A stretch of DNA of 64,000 nt, taken from assembly GCA_021413965.1 (NCBI GenBank), contig JAIOPI010000025.1, positions 1 to 64,000 of the forward strand, given 5' to 3'. The translations under genes and the position numbers were made by a program. The DNA is from Lentisphaerota bacterium (GTDB taxonomy: Bacteria; Verrucomicrobiota; Kiritimatiellia; UBA8416; JAIOPI01). Position 1 is the first letter of the stretch. Each line of letters opens with the position of its first letter. The notes below the pieces were generated by a model. It saw only the letters and a program-made list of their open reading frames with translations, did not search any database and had not been told where the DNA came from. Of the stretch, positions 1 through 9,060 are shown one piece after another.

Positions 1-44
1 TCCTTGATCCGTGCCAAATACTCGCGCTTCGACTGGTTGACCAT
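1..44 (-). CDS. Transposase N-terminus, truncated by window edge
   Basis: Only the first 14 codons are present, reading MVNQSKREYLARIK from an ATG at 44-42, and the gene runs off the left edge. A purine-rich AAAGGGGAC lies about 10 bases upstream of the ATG as ribosome binding site. The start resembles DDE integrase-type transposases that open with a short basic (K/R)REYL segment; this is recognition from memory of the family. The two repeat copies just upstream (62-135) fit the outer end of such an element. The family call rests on 14 residues plus the repeats, so it is tentative. Confidence 0.45.
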   Translation of the reverse strand, partial: MVNQSKREYLARIK

Positions 45-61
45 ACGTGAATGTCCCCTTT

Positions 62-135
62 GCTTCGGTAACATCCATTATGGCGCAACCACTCATCCGA
101 CCCCTCCCGCTTCGGTAACATCTAATGTGGCGCAA
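62..135. repeat. Two direct 27-bp terminal repeats of the IS
   Basis: Positions 62-88 and 109-135 share 24 of 27 bases. Both begin GCTTCGGTAACATC and end TGGCGCAA, and their starts are 47 bp apart. They lie immediately outside the truncated transposase gene and are best read as transposase-binding repeats at the element end. Confidence 0.65.
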
Positions 136-231
136 TTCGGGCCCGGAGAATACACTCGCGGCGGGCGCTCAAGTTCGCTATCGTGTCGCCCGTGTGGCGA
201 TGTGCGGGATCGGGAGTGAAACGCTAGCGGT

Positions 232-1257
232 ATGGACTCAGCCAGAATATCAAGACGATCACCAGCGACCCTGCACACATTTCGACGTTCTCTCGCGTCG
301 GCCGGCCTCTACGTCATCTTCTGCGTCATCTACATCTGGGTCTCAGGCCACGTGGCCGCGCAGTTTGCCAACGGAAATGTTCATCAACTGGAACGTATCG
401 AGCGCATCAAGGGGACGCTCTTCATCATGGTTAGCGGGGCGGCATTCTTTGCCGTCTCCCTCTTTAACCTGCGCCGCATGCAGGCGGCCGCGCGCACGAT
501 CCAGCAGCAGCAAGAAACCCTGCTCGTCTCCGAGCAGCGCGCCATTGCGGGCATGTGCTCCGCCTCCCTCGCCCATGATCTCAATAATGTGCTGACGGCC
601 TTGGGTGGAATGGTGGACCTCTGCGCGGATGGCCAGATAAACCCGGCGTCGATGCCCACCCTGCGCCAGGAATTGGCGGCCAGCATTGAAGACCTGGGAG
701 ACATGTCCCGCCGGATGAGCAACGTCGTCAAAACCTCCATGCCCAGTGAGCGCGCACCAGCAGACATTGGCGCCGCCACCCGGCAAACCGTGGATCTGGC
801 GCGCCTGCACCCTGATGCACGCAACCGCTCGCTGTCCGTCGACATTCATCCCGCCATTCACGCGGTGATCAACCGCAGCCTCTTCGACCAGATGCTGTTC
901 AACCTGCTGTTGAACGGCGCACAGGCCGCCCCGCCCCACGGAACCGTGCAGGTGACGCTCAGAGTCGTCAATGAAGACGTCGTCCTTCAGGTACACGACA
1001 ACGGCCCCGGCCTGCCGGATGAACTCGCCGAGCGCATCTTTGAGCCCTGCTTCACCACCCGCCCCGATGGTAACGGCCTTGGCCTGCTCTCCGTCACGGC
1101 CTTCACGGATCTCCACGGTGGCAAGGTGACCACGGGCCGCTCACCCCTCGGCGGAGCCCTGTTTGAAGTGCGATTTCCCTGTTGCGCTTCCCCCGCAGGC
1201 CCCATGCCAGCAGTCAGCCAGAACCGTATGCCTACCGCCACGAGCGACCGCACGTAG
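232..1257 (+). CDS. Membrane sensor histidine kinase, orphan
   Basis: 341 residues. Two membrane helices lie near residues 24-44 and 60-80 with only a short loop between them, so there is little periplasmic sensing surface. A short helical linker (about 82-100) leads to a phosphoacceptor motif LAHDLNN with His115, of the HDLNN kind seen in NtrB-like kinases. The ATPase domain follows: N box near 220-232 (NLLLNGAQA), DNGPG near 256, and a GNGLGL lid before LHGGKV. The product would autophosphorylate and pass phosphate to a response regulator, but none is adjacent. The start is uncertain: GGGAG lies about 15 bases upstream of the ATG, further than usual. The gene lies next to the insertion sequence end. 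Confidence 0.85.
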   Translation: MDSARISRRSPATLHTFRRSLASAGLYVIFCVIYIWVSGHVAAQFANGNVHQLERIERIKGTLFIMVSGAAFFAVSLFNLRRMQAAARTIQQQQETLLVSEQRAIAGMCSASLAHDLNNVLTALGGMVDLCADGQINPASMPTLRQELAASIEDLGDMSRRMSNVVKTSMPSERAPADIGAATRQTVDLARLHPDARNRSLSVDIHPAIHAVINRSLFDQMLFNLLLNGAQAAPPHGTVQVTLRVVNEDVVLQVHDNGPGLPDELAERIFEPCFTTRPDGNGLGLLSVTAFTDLHGGKVTTGRSPLGGALFEVRFPCCASPAGPMPAVSQNRMPTATSDRT

Positions 1258-1306
1258 TCCCCGCTTTGCCGAACTCAACCGCAACGGCTTGGCGGCCTCC
1301 TGCGCG

Positions 1307-2563
1307 TCACGGCGTACCGGGTGCCGCCAGGATCGCATCCAACTCCACCTTCATGCGCGCCTCAAGCCCCGCGTCGGCGCCAACGTGGACGGCCCGCACG
1401 ATCCCGTCTTTGCCGATCAAAACCGTCTGGGGAATGCTCGACACGCCATAGTCACTGCCCACGATGCCCGACTTGTCGAACAACACCGGTAGGCGTAATC
1501 CCAACCCATCCACAAACGTGCGGACAGCTTCGGCCTCCTCCTGCTGGTTGATGGCGTAAAACACCACGCCCTTCTCCCGGTACGCCTCCGCCAGCGCGCT
1601 GAGCATGGGAAGTGACTGCCGGCAGGGTCTGCACCACGTTGCCCAAAAATCCAGAATCACCGCGTTTTTGTGGCGCAGCGTGGCGAGTTCCATCGGGCTA
1701 CCGTCCAGCCCTTCCAACGTGAACCCGGGTGCGGGCTTGCCGACCAGAGGATGCGACGCTTCGGCATCCCTCTCCCGCCTGAACGTCTTGACCAAGTGCG
1801 CGCCGGCAGGCGGTGTGAAGGCAAACGCGTCCGCACTCAACGTGGGATTCGCGGACCACCCGTCGTAGCGTATCGTCACCACGGTACGCGTGACGCGACC
1901 GGGAGCGCGCGCCGCCTGCCCTTGGTGCACGGCCTTGGACACATCGTTGCGGACCTCTTCAATCCATGATTGCGGGCCGTCCCTCACCCACAGATCCCAA
2001 TCGCAGTCTGGCTGTTCAAACCGGAGATGGGCGCAGGTCCTGCTCCGCACCCTCTCGTCGCCCAGATACGTCAGATTGGTGACGCCGTCCATCAATACCA
2101 CATAGGGATCCGACGCCGTCAACGCATCCAACAGCAATCGGCTCATGCTGCCGCCCACCATGCCAAGTTCATTGCCGTTCAGCACGGCGGCCATGTCGGC
2201 TGGCGCCGGCGCCAACGTATACTGATTGAGGACCGGCAGGCTGGCCGCCAGCTGAACCCCATCACAAACTATGGTCCCCCCAAGCGCACCCGATACTTGA
2301 ACGAGTGCCAGCTTGTTGGGGCGCTGCACGGCCACCGCAAACGTGCTCTCCAGTTCCTGCCTGGTGCTCACGGACAGCCGGAGCACCTGGAACTCGGCCG
2401 TGAAGCGCATGCCATCCAAGTCCTGGTAATGTCTGGCAACCTTGCGAAGTATGCTTTGCGCTTTGGGATCGAATGCCGCGTCCGTTCCGGCATGGGCCCC
2501 GCGTAGTGGCACCAACGCCGTCAATGCCATCACCAACCACACCACCGTGCGTCGCCCTGTCAT
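1307..2563 (-). CDS. Exported DUF2092-like and TlpA/thioredoxin-fold protein
   Basis: 418 residues from the proposed ATG at 2563, which has GGAGG eight bases upstream. Longer in-frame starts at 2581 and 2635 lack a clear site. A signal peptide (MTGRRTVVWLVMALTALVP, ending near AHA) sends it across the inner membrane. Residues of about 35-270 form a beta-rich domain resembling DUF2092 predicted periplasmic proteins (YQDLDGMRFTAEF near its start). The C-terminal 140 residues are a TlpA/redoxin domain with active site WATWCRPC and the cis-Pro region SSIPQTVLI. Likely a periplasmic thiol-disulfide reductase or disulfide-handling protein; substrates are unknown. It converges on the upstream histidine kinase and seems transcribed alone. 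Confidence 0.8.
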   Translation of the reverse strand: MTGRRTVVWLVMALTALVPLRGAHAGTDAAFDPKAQSILRKVARHYQDLDGMRFTAEFQVLRLSVSTRQELESTFAVAVQRPNKLALVQVSGALGGTIVCDGVQLAASLPVLNQYTLAPAPADMAAVLNGNELGMVGGSMSRLLLDALTASDPYVVLMDGVTNLTYLGDERVRSRTCAHLRFEQPDCDWDLWVRDGPQSWIEEVRNDVSKAVHQGQAARAPGRVTRTVVTIRYDGWSANPTLSADAFAFTPPAGAHLVKTFRRERDAEASHPLVGKPAPGFTLEGLDGSPMELATLRHKNAVILDFWATWCRPCRQSLPMLSALAEAYREKGVVFYAINQQEEAEAVRTFVDGLGLRLPVLFDKSGIVGSDYGVSSIPQTVLIGKDGIVRAVHVGADAGLEARMKVELDAILAAPGTP

Positions 2564-2830
2564 GTGTCCCTCCATAGACATCCCCCCCCCCCATCGCACC
2601 GCCCCCAAGAGCAGAATATGGGCCCAAGTTGGCACCTTTGGCCACGGTTTTCACGAACCGCTGACCGGTTGCGGCCACCTGCCACGCCACGAACCGGGCT
2701 GTTGGCTTAGCCAAAATACTTGCAACTTTTTCCGGAAACGGCCGGCACTCACGTCTTTGTGTAGGTAGAGGCCACGCTGGCGTGCCGATCGTCCGACCGT
2801 CAGGGCGGCCACAACTAACAGGAGCATGCC

Positions 2831-3505
2831 ATGACCAGTACCGCCGCCCAACTCGCTCGCGACAACCACCGCCTCCGTTCGCTCATTGAAGCCCCCGGAC
2901 GGCGTGTGGATGACTTCTGGCCCATCCCGGAGCCCGACCCCCGCATCGAAAATGCCCGCCTTCAGGACCTCCTGGTCTGGGTGCGCGCGTTCACCGCTGA
3001 ACCGGATCGCAAGCGGCTTGAGGCGCACGGGTTCCTCTATCCGCCAGTCGACCCCGGTTTCGACCCGGACTCCGATTGGCTGCAGTTCACCCGATGGATG
3101 GCGGGGAGGCCGCTCAGCTGGCACTTCGTGACCGAATTCGGCCCCCTTCCGCCCGAAGACGGTCTGAGCGACGTGGACATCGCGCGCGAACTGAAGCGCA
3201 TCGGCGAGTTGCTCGAATCGCGCCACGTCGTCATCGACCTGCAGGAAAATCTCCCGGAGCGGATCGCCTATCGTTGCCTCAAGCGCGAATTGGAGGGCGA
3301 GCCCTTCGAGTATGTGGCCGACGGCACGACCTGCCACGTAACCGCGTGCTCGGGTTACTGCCCCGGCTGCCTCCAGCGCCCTTGGTGCGAGTCAGGACTT
3401 GAGAGCGCCTGGCCGGAAGACGAGGAATCCGGACACCTCACGTGCCCCGAGGAAGTCGCCGCCCACATGCCCGCCACAGCGGTGCGGGCGGGGGACGGAG
3501 AGTAA
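2831..3505 (+). CDS. Hypothetical protein with Cys-rich C-terminal cluster
   Basis: 224 residues. The ATG is preceded by AGGAG at a spacing of about seven bases, so the start looks sound. I do not recognise the family. The first 150 residues are soluble and rich in Trp, Pro and acidic residues (DDFWPIPEPDPR near 27-38), with no signal peptide or membrane helix. Residues of about 175-215 hold six cysteines and a histidine (CHVTACSGYCPGC, then PWCESG and LTCPEE), which looks like a small metal-binding or zinc-ribbon-like unit. It is flanked by a minus-strand thioredoxin-fold gene and minus-strand cysE, so no operon partner suggests a role. Confidence 0.7.
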   Translation: MTSTAAQLARDNHRLRSLIEAPGRRVDDFWPIPEPDPRIENARLQDLLVWVRAFTAEPDRKRLEAHGFLYPPVDPGFDPDSDWLQFTRWMAGRPLSWHFVTEFGPLPPEDGLSDVDIARELKRIGELLESRHVVIDLQENLPERIAYRCLKRELEGEPFEYVADGTTCHVTACSGYCPGCLQRPWCESGLESAWPEDEESGHLTCPEEVAAHMPATAVRAGDGE

Positions 3506-3652
3506 CGCCTGCAAAAGAGGCGCACACCGAGCGCTGCCACAAAAATGAAACGATCATGCCGCGGCCCGCCAACGGGCGGGAACCACGCAAGGGTTCCGTG
3601 GAAGGCCGTCGCCCACGGCGCCTCGAACCAATACAGGCGCCCACGGCGCGCA

Positions 3653-4648
3653 TCAACTGGCGTCGCGACGGCCGGCCGCCTTTTTTACCGCCGTCTTCGA
3701 CTGTTTGACGGCCGGCTTCGCCCGCCGAATGTGCGGATCCGGCTGCTGATTGTACACTTTGGAGTACGGCGGCACCGAGTGCGTCAGCCACACGTTGCCG
3801 CCAATGACCGAGTGTGCCCCGATGGTGGTTTCCCCACCCAGGATCGTGGCCCCGGCGTAAATAATGACGTGATCTTCCACGTTCGGGTGACGTTTCACCC
3901 CCTTGACGAGACGTCCCGCGTCATCCTTCTGGAAACTCAAGGCGCCCAGTGTCACGCCCTGGTACAGCTTGACCCGCTCTCCAATCACGGTCGTTTCGCC
4001 AATGACCACGCCCGTGCCGTGATCGATGAAGAACGCCCCGCCGATCTTCGCGCCGGGATGAATGTCGATGCCCGTTAAAGAGTGCGCCTGCTCGGACATG
4101 ATCCGCGGAATCATCGGCACATTCTGCGCGTATAGGAAATGCGCCACGCGATGCACGGCAATCGCGTACAACCCTGGATAGCTCTGCACCACTTCCATCG
4201 TCGATCGTGCCGCCGGATCGCCTTCATAGGCAGCCAGGATGTCGCTCTGCAGCAGATGCTGGATTCCAGGCAGAGACTCCGCGAACGAGAGGGCAATGCC
4301 TTCCGCCTGCGCCTCCACCGCCCCTTCATCGGCGCCACTCCCGCCCGGAATGCTCGCGGCATAGTCGAGGGCCAGGTAGATCTGCTCCGCCAATGCGCGC
4401 ACCGCACTGCTGATAAGATCGCTAACATGCCGTTCGCGCCCCACTCCACGAATGGGCTCTTCCCCATGATACCCGGGGAAGAACACGGTGATCAGGTCGT
4501 GCAACACCTTCTGCACGGCCCTCTGCCCGCCCAGGCGCAGGCCCTTCTCCGTGCTCCCGCTGCCCGGAAAAGCCCAACCGGCCACCAAGGTCCCGGCCAC
4601 CCCCGGCAACAATTTATTGAGCCGCTCGCTGAAGTCCATCATGGTCAT
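3653..4648 (-). CDS. cysE: Serine O-acetyltransferase
   Basis: 331 residues. It acetylates L-serine with acetyl-CoA to O-acetylserine, the acceptor for sulfide in cysteine synthesis; cytosolic. The N-terminal half is helical (about 1-190, including [10 protein letters not shown]). The C-terminal half is a left-handed beta-helix of hexapeptide repeats with the family signatures [19 protein letters not shown] and GVTLG, and an [10 protein letters not shown] end. A Lys/Arg-rich tail of about 25 residues follows and is extra. The ATG at 4648 overlaps the metXW stop in an ATGA arrangement, so translation is probably coupled. The pairing joins activation of serine and of homoserine under one promoter. 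Confidence 0.93.
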   Translation of the reverse strand: MTMMDFSERLNKLLPGVAGTLVAGWAFPGSGSTEKGLRLGGQRAVQKVLHDLITVFFPGYHGEEPIRGVGRERHVSDLISSAVRALAEQIYLALDYAASIPGGSGADEGAVEAQAEGIALSFAESLPGIQHLLQSDILAAYEGDPAARSTMEVVQSYPGLYAIAVHRVAHFLYAQNVPMIPRIMSEQAHSLTGIDIHPGAKIGGAFFIDHGTGVVIGETTVIGERVKLYQGVTLGALSFQKDDAGRLVKGVKRHPNVEDHVIIYAGATILGGETTIGAHSVIGGNVWLTHSVPPYSKVYNQQPDPHIRRAKPAVKQSKTAVKKAAGRRDAS

Positions 4649-6483
4649 GCCTTCCCCGCCCGTGCAATCCTCACCAACACCGCATTCGCACCCAGATTGA
4701 CGGCCCCCACGTTCACCAAAGACCGCCCCACCCCATCCTCCGTCAGGTACACAGCCTCCCGGATCTCAATCCCATCCATCCGGCAAAGCTCCACAAAGTC
4801 ACGATACGTGAACAGATGGATGTTCGGCGTGTTGAACCACTCATAGGGCAGCGCCTTGTTCCTCGGCATGCGCCCCGTCACCCCCAGGTTCAACCGGTGC
4901 CGCCAGTTGGCAAAATTCGGGAATGACACGATCCCCTCCCGCGCCACACGCAGCATTTCGCCCAGCACAAAGCGCGGCTTCTTCACCACCTGCAGCGTCT
5001 CGCTCAAAATGGCGTAGTCGTACGTGCCGTCCGGAATCATCGCCAGCCCGCCGTCGATGTCCGTCTGGAAAATGTCGTGCCCCTTCTCGATGACGTCGAT
5101 GACGTTGGCAATGTCAATGTCAACGCCTACGCCCTGCGCCTGCTTCTCACGCGCCAGCCTCGTCAGCAGGGCGCCGTTGCCACAGCCCAGGTCGAGAATC
5201 CGGCTGCCCGGCTTCACCATGCGCGTAATGATCTCGAACTCCGGACGCTCCCCGCTCGGCACGGGCCCACTCGCCGTCACGAGACCCGGCGCCCCCCCCT
5301 CCGCCCCCGCGCCCACCCACGGGAGAAAGGCATGAATGACATCGGATAAATACTGCACATCCACGAGAAAAGCGTCATGGCCGTGCGGCGCGTTGAGCAG
5401 GCAACTCGACACCGGCTTGCCAACACGCAACATGGCATTCGCCAATTCCGTGGATTGCTCCGGCGGAAACAGCCAATCGGAACTCACCGCCACCACCAGC
5501 ACTTTGCACTGCACCCGCGCGAAGGCGGATTCCAGGCTCCCGTAACGCCCGGCCACGTCATATTCATCCATGGCCCGCGTGATCTTCAGATACGAATTCG
5601 CATCGAACCGCCGCGTGAACTTCTCGCTCTGGTACTCCAGGTACGTCTGCACCTGGAACTTGTTCACCCGCGACTCCACGTCCCCGCGCCCGGTCCCCGC
5701 GGTCTGATCCTCCACCGTCCACTTCTCACGGCCGAATTTCGCCGCCATCATTTCCCGCGACAGGTACGTGATGTGCCCCACCTTCCGCGCCAGCGAAAGC
5801 CCCTTGATCGGTTTTCGACCCGTGGCGTAGTAGTCGCCTCCCTGCCAGTCCGGATCGAACGTGATCGCCTTGCGCCCCACGATGTCAAAGGCCAGCGCCT
5901 GCGCGGTGAGGCCCGCGGATGAGGCAATCACAATGCAGCGGTCCAGCATCTCCGGAAATCGGATGGCCCACTCCAGCACCTGCATGCCGCCGAACGACCC
6001 GCCCACCGCCGCCGCCAGCCGCCGAATGCCCAACTGCAGCAGAAGTTGCCGATGCACGCCAACGATGTCGCCCACCGACAGGTCCGGAAACTGGGACCCA
6101 TAGGGCTTGCCCGTCGACGGGTTGATGGAGGACGGCCCCGTCGTGCCCTTGCAGCCGCCCAGGATGTTCGCGCACACCACAAAGTAGTGATCCGTGTCGA
6201 TGCCCTTGCCCGGACCGATCATGGCATCCCACCAGGCCTTGGGCTCGTCCGGATCCGGGGGCTGATGCTCACCTGCCGCATGGGCATTGCCGGAAAGCGC
6301 GTGGCACACGAACACGACATTGTCGTCCTGCGGCGAACGTGTGCCGTACGTCTCGTAGGCCACCACAATGTCCGAAAGACGCTCGCCGTTATCGAGGACG
6401 TAGCCACCGGGAGACAGGTCGAGACGCACGGTTTCCGTGCGCACAACGCCCACACTCACAGCTTTCGGGGATACGCGACTCAT
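4645..6483 (-). CDS. metXW: Homoserine O-acetyltransferase fused to MetW
   Basis: 612 residues from the ATG at 6483, chosen because GGAG lies seven bases upstream; the frame is open to 6534. Residues 1 to about 385 are MetX, an alpha/beta-hydrolase that transfers acetyl (or succinyl) to homoserine. The nucleophile is Ser163 in GGSFGGMQ, with the acid in [10 protein letters not shown] and the base in APHGHDAF. Residues of about 405-605 are MetW, with the Rossmann-like motif ILDLGCGNG and [11 protein letters not shown]. In most bacteria these are separate adjacent genes; here a Pro/Gly/Ala-rich linker joins them and no stop intervenes. cysE follows with a 4-base overlap. A -35/-10 pair lies at 6507-6534. 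Confidence 0.93.
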   Translation of the reverse strand: MSRVSPKAVSVGVVRTETVRLDLSPGGYVLDNGERLSDIVVAYETYGTRSPQDDNVVFVCHALSGNAHAAGEHQPPDPDEPKAWWDAMIGPGKGIDTDHYFVVCANILGGCKGTTGPSSINPSTGKPYGSQFPDLSVGDIVGVHRQLLLQLGIRRLAAAVGGSFGGMQVLEWAIRFPEMLDRCIVIASSAGLTAQALAFDIVGRKAITFDPDWQGGDYYATGRKPIKGLSLARKVGHITYLSREMMAAKFGREKWTVEDQTAGTGRGDVESRVNKFQVQTYLEYQSEKFTRRFDANSYLKITRAMDEYDVAGRYGSLESAFARVQCKVLVVAVSSDWLFPPEQSTELANAMLRVGKPVSSCLLNAPHGHDAFLVDVQYLSDVIHAFLPWVGAGAEGGAPGLVTASGPVPSGERPEFEIITRMVKPGSRILDLGCGNGALLTRLAREKQAQGVGVDIDIANVIDVIEKGHDIFQTDIDGGLAMIPDGTYDYAILSETLQVVKKPRFVLGEMLRVAREGIVSFPNFANWRHRLNLGVTGRMPRNKALPYEWFNTPNIHLFTYRDFVELCRMDGIEIREAVYLTEDGVGRSLVNVGAVNLGANAVLVRIARAGKA

Positions 6484-6506
6484 CGGGTGACTCCAAGAAT
6501 TGGACG

Positions 6507-6534
6507 ATGATACGCCCCCTTGAAACCGCCGCAA
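6507..6534 (-). promoter_or_regulatory. Putative sigma-70 promoter of metXW-cysE
   Basis: On the minus strand TTGCGG and TATCAT are separated by 16 bases, placing transcription start about 15-20 bases before the proposed ATG. The resulting leader is too short for a SAM riboswitch. Confidence 0.45.
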
Positions 6535-6583
6535 GTCCTTTCAGTCTCCCATCGGGTCCGGCGGCATCGTCCGCCGCCATTCC

Positions 6584-8341
6584 CTATGGCAAGGTGATCG
6601 TAAAGGTGCTGCCCTTGCCCATCTCGCTGGTCACGGCCACCTGCCCTCCGTGCACCAGCGCGATATGCTTGACGATCGCCAACCCCAGCCCTGTCCCGCC
6701 CTGGCTGCGGCTGCGCCCCTGATCCACGCGATAGAAGCGCTCAAACAGGCGGTCCCAATGCTGCCTGAGGATGCCGGGACCTTCATCCTGCACCTCGATC
6801 TGGCAGCCGGCTTCGCGGCGCTCCGCGCGAATCGACACCGTCTGATTCTCGCCGCCATACTTGATCGCGTTGTCGATCAGATTCACCACCGCCGTCTCCA
6901 GCATCTCGGCATGGATCTTGGCCGTGACGTCGTTCGGACACGCCAGTGACAGTTTCGTCCCGCGGGCTGCCGCGGCCGCCTGGCACGTCCGAACCGCCGC
7001 TTGCAGAACCGGCCCAACCGGCCCCGGCGACAGGTCAATCGCCTCCCGCTCCGTCGCATGCTCGATGCGCGAAAGGGACAGAATGTCCTCGATCAGCGCG
7101 TGCAGCCGATCCGCCTGCTTTGCAATCTTCTCCAGGAAGCGCTGCGACGTCTCGGGATCATGTGTCCCGTCCAACAAGGTGTCCGCGAAGCCTTTGATGC
7201 TCGTGATTGGCGTCTTGAGCTCGTGCGATACGTTGGCGACAAAATCGCGGCGCACGCCTTCCAATCGCCGCAAACGCGTGACATCATTCATGACAAGCAC
7301 CGCCCCGCGCGGCCCTTCCGTGGGACCGCGCAGCAGCCTCCCGTTCACCTGCAGAAACCGCTCGCCATCGGGGATGAACAACTCGCCCTCGACCTGCGCG
7401 TCGCTCGCCAGCGTCTTCTCGATCAGGAGCTGCAGATCCGCGTTCCGAATGACTTCCACAACGCTCCGCCCCTTGATCTCCGCCTCGCGCAGACCAAACA
7501 GCGCCTCGCCAGCCCGGTTGAGCGCGATGACCCGCCTCGCCTGGTCCACCGCCAGGACCCCCTCGGCCATGCAGGAGACCAGCGCCTCTTGCTCGTCGCG
7601 CTGGCGTGTCACCGTGTCGATGCGCTCGCGCAACTGCATCGACATGCGGTTCACCGTCGTGCTCAGGTCGTCCAGTTCCTGAATCGAGAGGCCAGGCAAT
7701 CGTCGCCCCAGGTCCCCGGCCGCCAACGCCCGCACCCCCTCGTCAACCGCCGCCAACGGGCGCGTGATGCCGCGTGCAACCACCAGGCTGGCGAGCCACG
7801 CCATCAACATCACCACCACGGAGCCGCCGAACAGCTTGCCGCGCAGCGCCCGCTCCGCGGCCGTCACCTGCTCCAGTTCAATCGATACCCGCACCACGCC
7901 GCGCACCGCATTCCCGGAATGGATCGGCACGGCCACATACTGCATCCAGCGCCGCACCGTCACGCTGAAGTGCCGGTCTTCGCCATCCGCCCCGCGCAGC
8001 GCGGCGCGCACCTCCGGCCGGTCCCCGTGATTGTCCATCGCCGCCGGATCGCGCCGGCTGTCCCCCGCCACGGTTCCGTCAGGCAGGATGACGGTGACGC
8101 GCAAGCCCGACGCACGATCCGCCTTCTCGCAGCGGGCACTGACGCCGGGGCCCGGCTGATCCAGCGCTTCGTCCGCCAGTTGCGCCGCCAGGACGCGAGC
8201 CACCGCCCCCATCTGGCGGCGCAGACTCTGCTGCTCAAACCACCGCATCGTGCGGCTGCTGGCCCAGGTGACGGCGACCACGGCCATGCAAACAATGATC
8301 AGGTAAGACGGCAGCAACTTCCAAAATAGACGTGTTTTCAC
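6584..8341 (-). CDS. phoR: Phosphate regulon sensor kinase PhoR
   Basis: 585 residues starting with GTG at 8341, which overlaps the phoB stop as GTGA. Two membrane helices (about 8-28 and 172-192) flank a periplasmic domain of roughly 140 residues. HAMP (about 190-245), PAS (about 255-355), HisKA with NVSHELKTPITSIKG near 370, and HATPase_c with N box NLIDNAIKYGGE, DEGPGI and GGTGLGLAIVKH follow in order. It phosphorylates PhoB when phosphate is scarce. The periplasmic domain is longer than in enterobacterial PhoR and resembles the Gram-positive/PVC architecture. It is last in the phosphate operon. Confidence 0.92.
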   Translation of the reverse strand: MKTRLFWKLLPSYLIIVCMAVVAVTWASSRTMRWFEQQSLRRQMGAVARVLAAQLADEALDQPGPGVSARCEKADRASGLRVTVILPDGTVAGDSRRDPAAMDNHGDRPEVRAALRGADGEDRHFSVTVRRWMQYVAVPIHSGNAVRGVVRVSIELEQVTAAERALRGKLFGGSVVVMLMAWLASLVVARGITRPLAAVDEGVRALAAGDLGRRLPGLSIQELDDLSTTVNRMSMQLRERIDTVTRQRDEQEALVSCMAEGVLAVDQARRVIALNRAGEALFGLREAEIKGRSVVEVIRNADLQLLIEKTLASDAQVEGELFIPDGERFLQVNGRLLRGPTEGPRGAVLVMNDVTRLRRLEGVRRDFVANVSHELKTPITSIKGFADTLLDGTHDPETSQRFLEKIAKQADRLHALIEDILSLSRIEHATEREAIDLSPGPVGPVLQAAVRTCQAAAAARGTKLSLACPNDVTAKIHAEMLETAVVNLIDNAIKYGGENQTVSIRAERREAGCQIEVQDEGPGILRQHWDRLFERFYRVDQGRSRSQGGTGLGLAIVKHIALVHGGQVAVTSEMGKGSTFTITLP

Positions 8342-9051
8342 CGTGCCCCCGCGCCCCCGCCCGAATCCCGAAACCGGTATCCGACCCCACGCACGGTTTC
8401 AATGTACTTGCCGTACTTGCCCAACTTCTTGCGCAACCCCACCATCTGCACGTCAACAGCACGATCCGTGACGGGATAGTCCTCTCCCCGCACGGCATCA
8501 ACAATCTGGTAACGCGTAAAAACCCAGCCCGGCCGGCGCGCCAGCACATGCAACACCTGAAACTCCGTGTACGTCAATTCCACGGCCTTGCCCCCCAGGC
8601 TCACCGTTCGGCGCCCCGGATCAATCACCATGCCGTCCACGTCGAGGCGCTCCGCCGCAGCCCCCGGTTCATCAACCCTCCCGCGACGCAACGCCGCCCG
8701 CACCCGCGCCACCAGTTCGCGCGGCCGGAACGGCTTGCTCACGTAATCCTCCGCCCCCAACTCAAGGCCACTCACCACGTCAGATTCCTCGCCCTTGGCC
8801 GATACCATGATGATCGGAACCGCGCGCGTCTTCTCATCCTCCTTCAGGCGGCGGCACACTTCGAGGCCGTCCATCTTCGGCAACATGAGGTCCAGTAGCA
8901 CCAGTTGCGGCGGGCGCACTCGCGCTTTCTCTAACCCGTCCTCTCCCGTCTCAGCCGTCGTTACCGTATACCCCTCACGGCGAAGGTTGTACGTGATCAG
9001 CTCGAGGATATCCTCGTCGTCTTCCACCACCAGGATGTGCTCGTGCGCCAT
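8338..9051 (-). CDS. phoB: Phosphate regulon response regulator PhoB
   Basis: 237 residues. A CheY-like receiver has phosphoacceptor Asp54 in LLDLMLPKMDG and the KPF loop, followed by an OmpR-type winged helix ending GVGYRFRDSG. TAAGGAGATCTC lies just before the ATG, nine bases after the phoU stop. The phoR start overlaps its stop codon. Position within the pst cluster and the PhoR partner support PhoB over other OmpR-family members. Confidence 0.93.
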   Translation of the reverse strand: MAHEHILVVEDDEDILELITYNLRREGYTVTTAETGEDGLEKARVRPPQLVLLDLMLPKMDGLEVCRRLKEDEKTRAVPIIMVSAKGEESDVVSGLELGAEDYVSKPFRPRELVARVRAALRRGRVDEPGAAAERLDVDGMVIDPGRRTVSLGGKAVELTYTEFQVLHVLARRPGWVFTRYQIVDAVRGEDYPVTDRAVDVQMVGLRKKLGKYGKYIETVRGVGYRFRDSGGGAGAR

Positions 9052-9060
9052 GAGATCTCC

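Larger units (their letters stand above)
1..135 (-). mobile_element. Outer end of an insertion sequence (IS21/integrase-like)
   Basis: The segment combines a transposase-like start codon at 44 with two copies of a 27-bp motif between it and the flanking DNA, as in IS families with multiple terminal transposase-binding repeats. The outer boundary is probably near 135, where the second copy ends. The opposite end lies outside the window, so the target duplication cannot be seen. Confidence 0.45.

Noticed and set aside
3506..3652. Small GC-rich hairpins between the Cys-rich gene and cysE
   Set aside because: Stems are short and without T tracts; nothing distinguishes them from background at this GC content.
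6484..6583. SAM or other riboswitch before metXW
   Set aside because: The predicted promoter leaves a leader of only about 20 bases.
7001..8329. Plus-strand frame of 442 codons opposite phoR, and 10849-12810 opposite pstA
   Set aside because: His/Arg/Gln-rich antisense products are typical of shadows of GC-rich genes.
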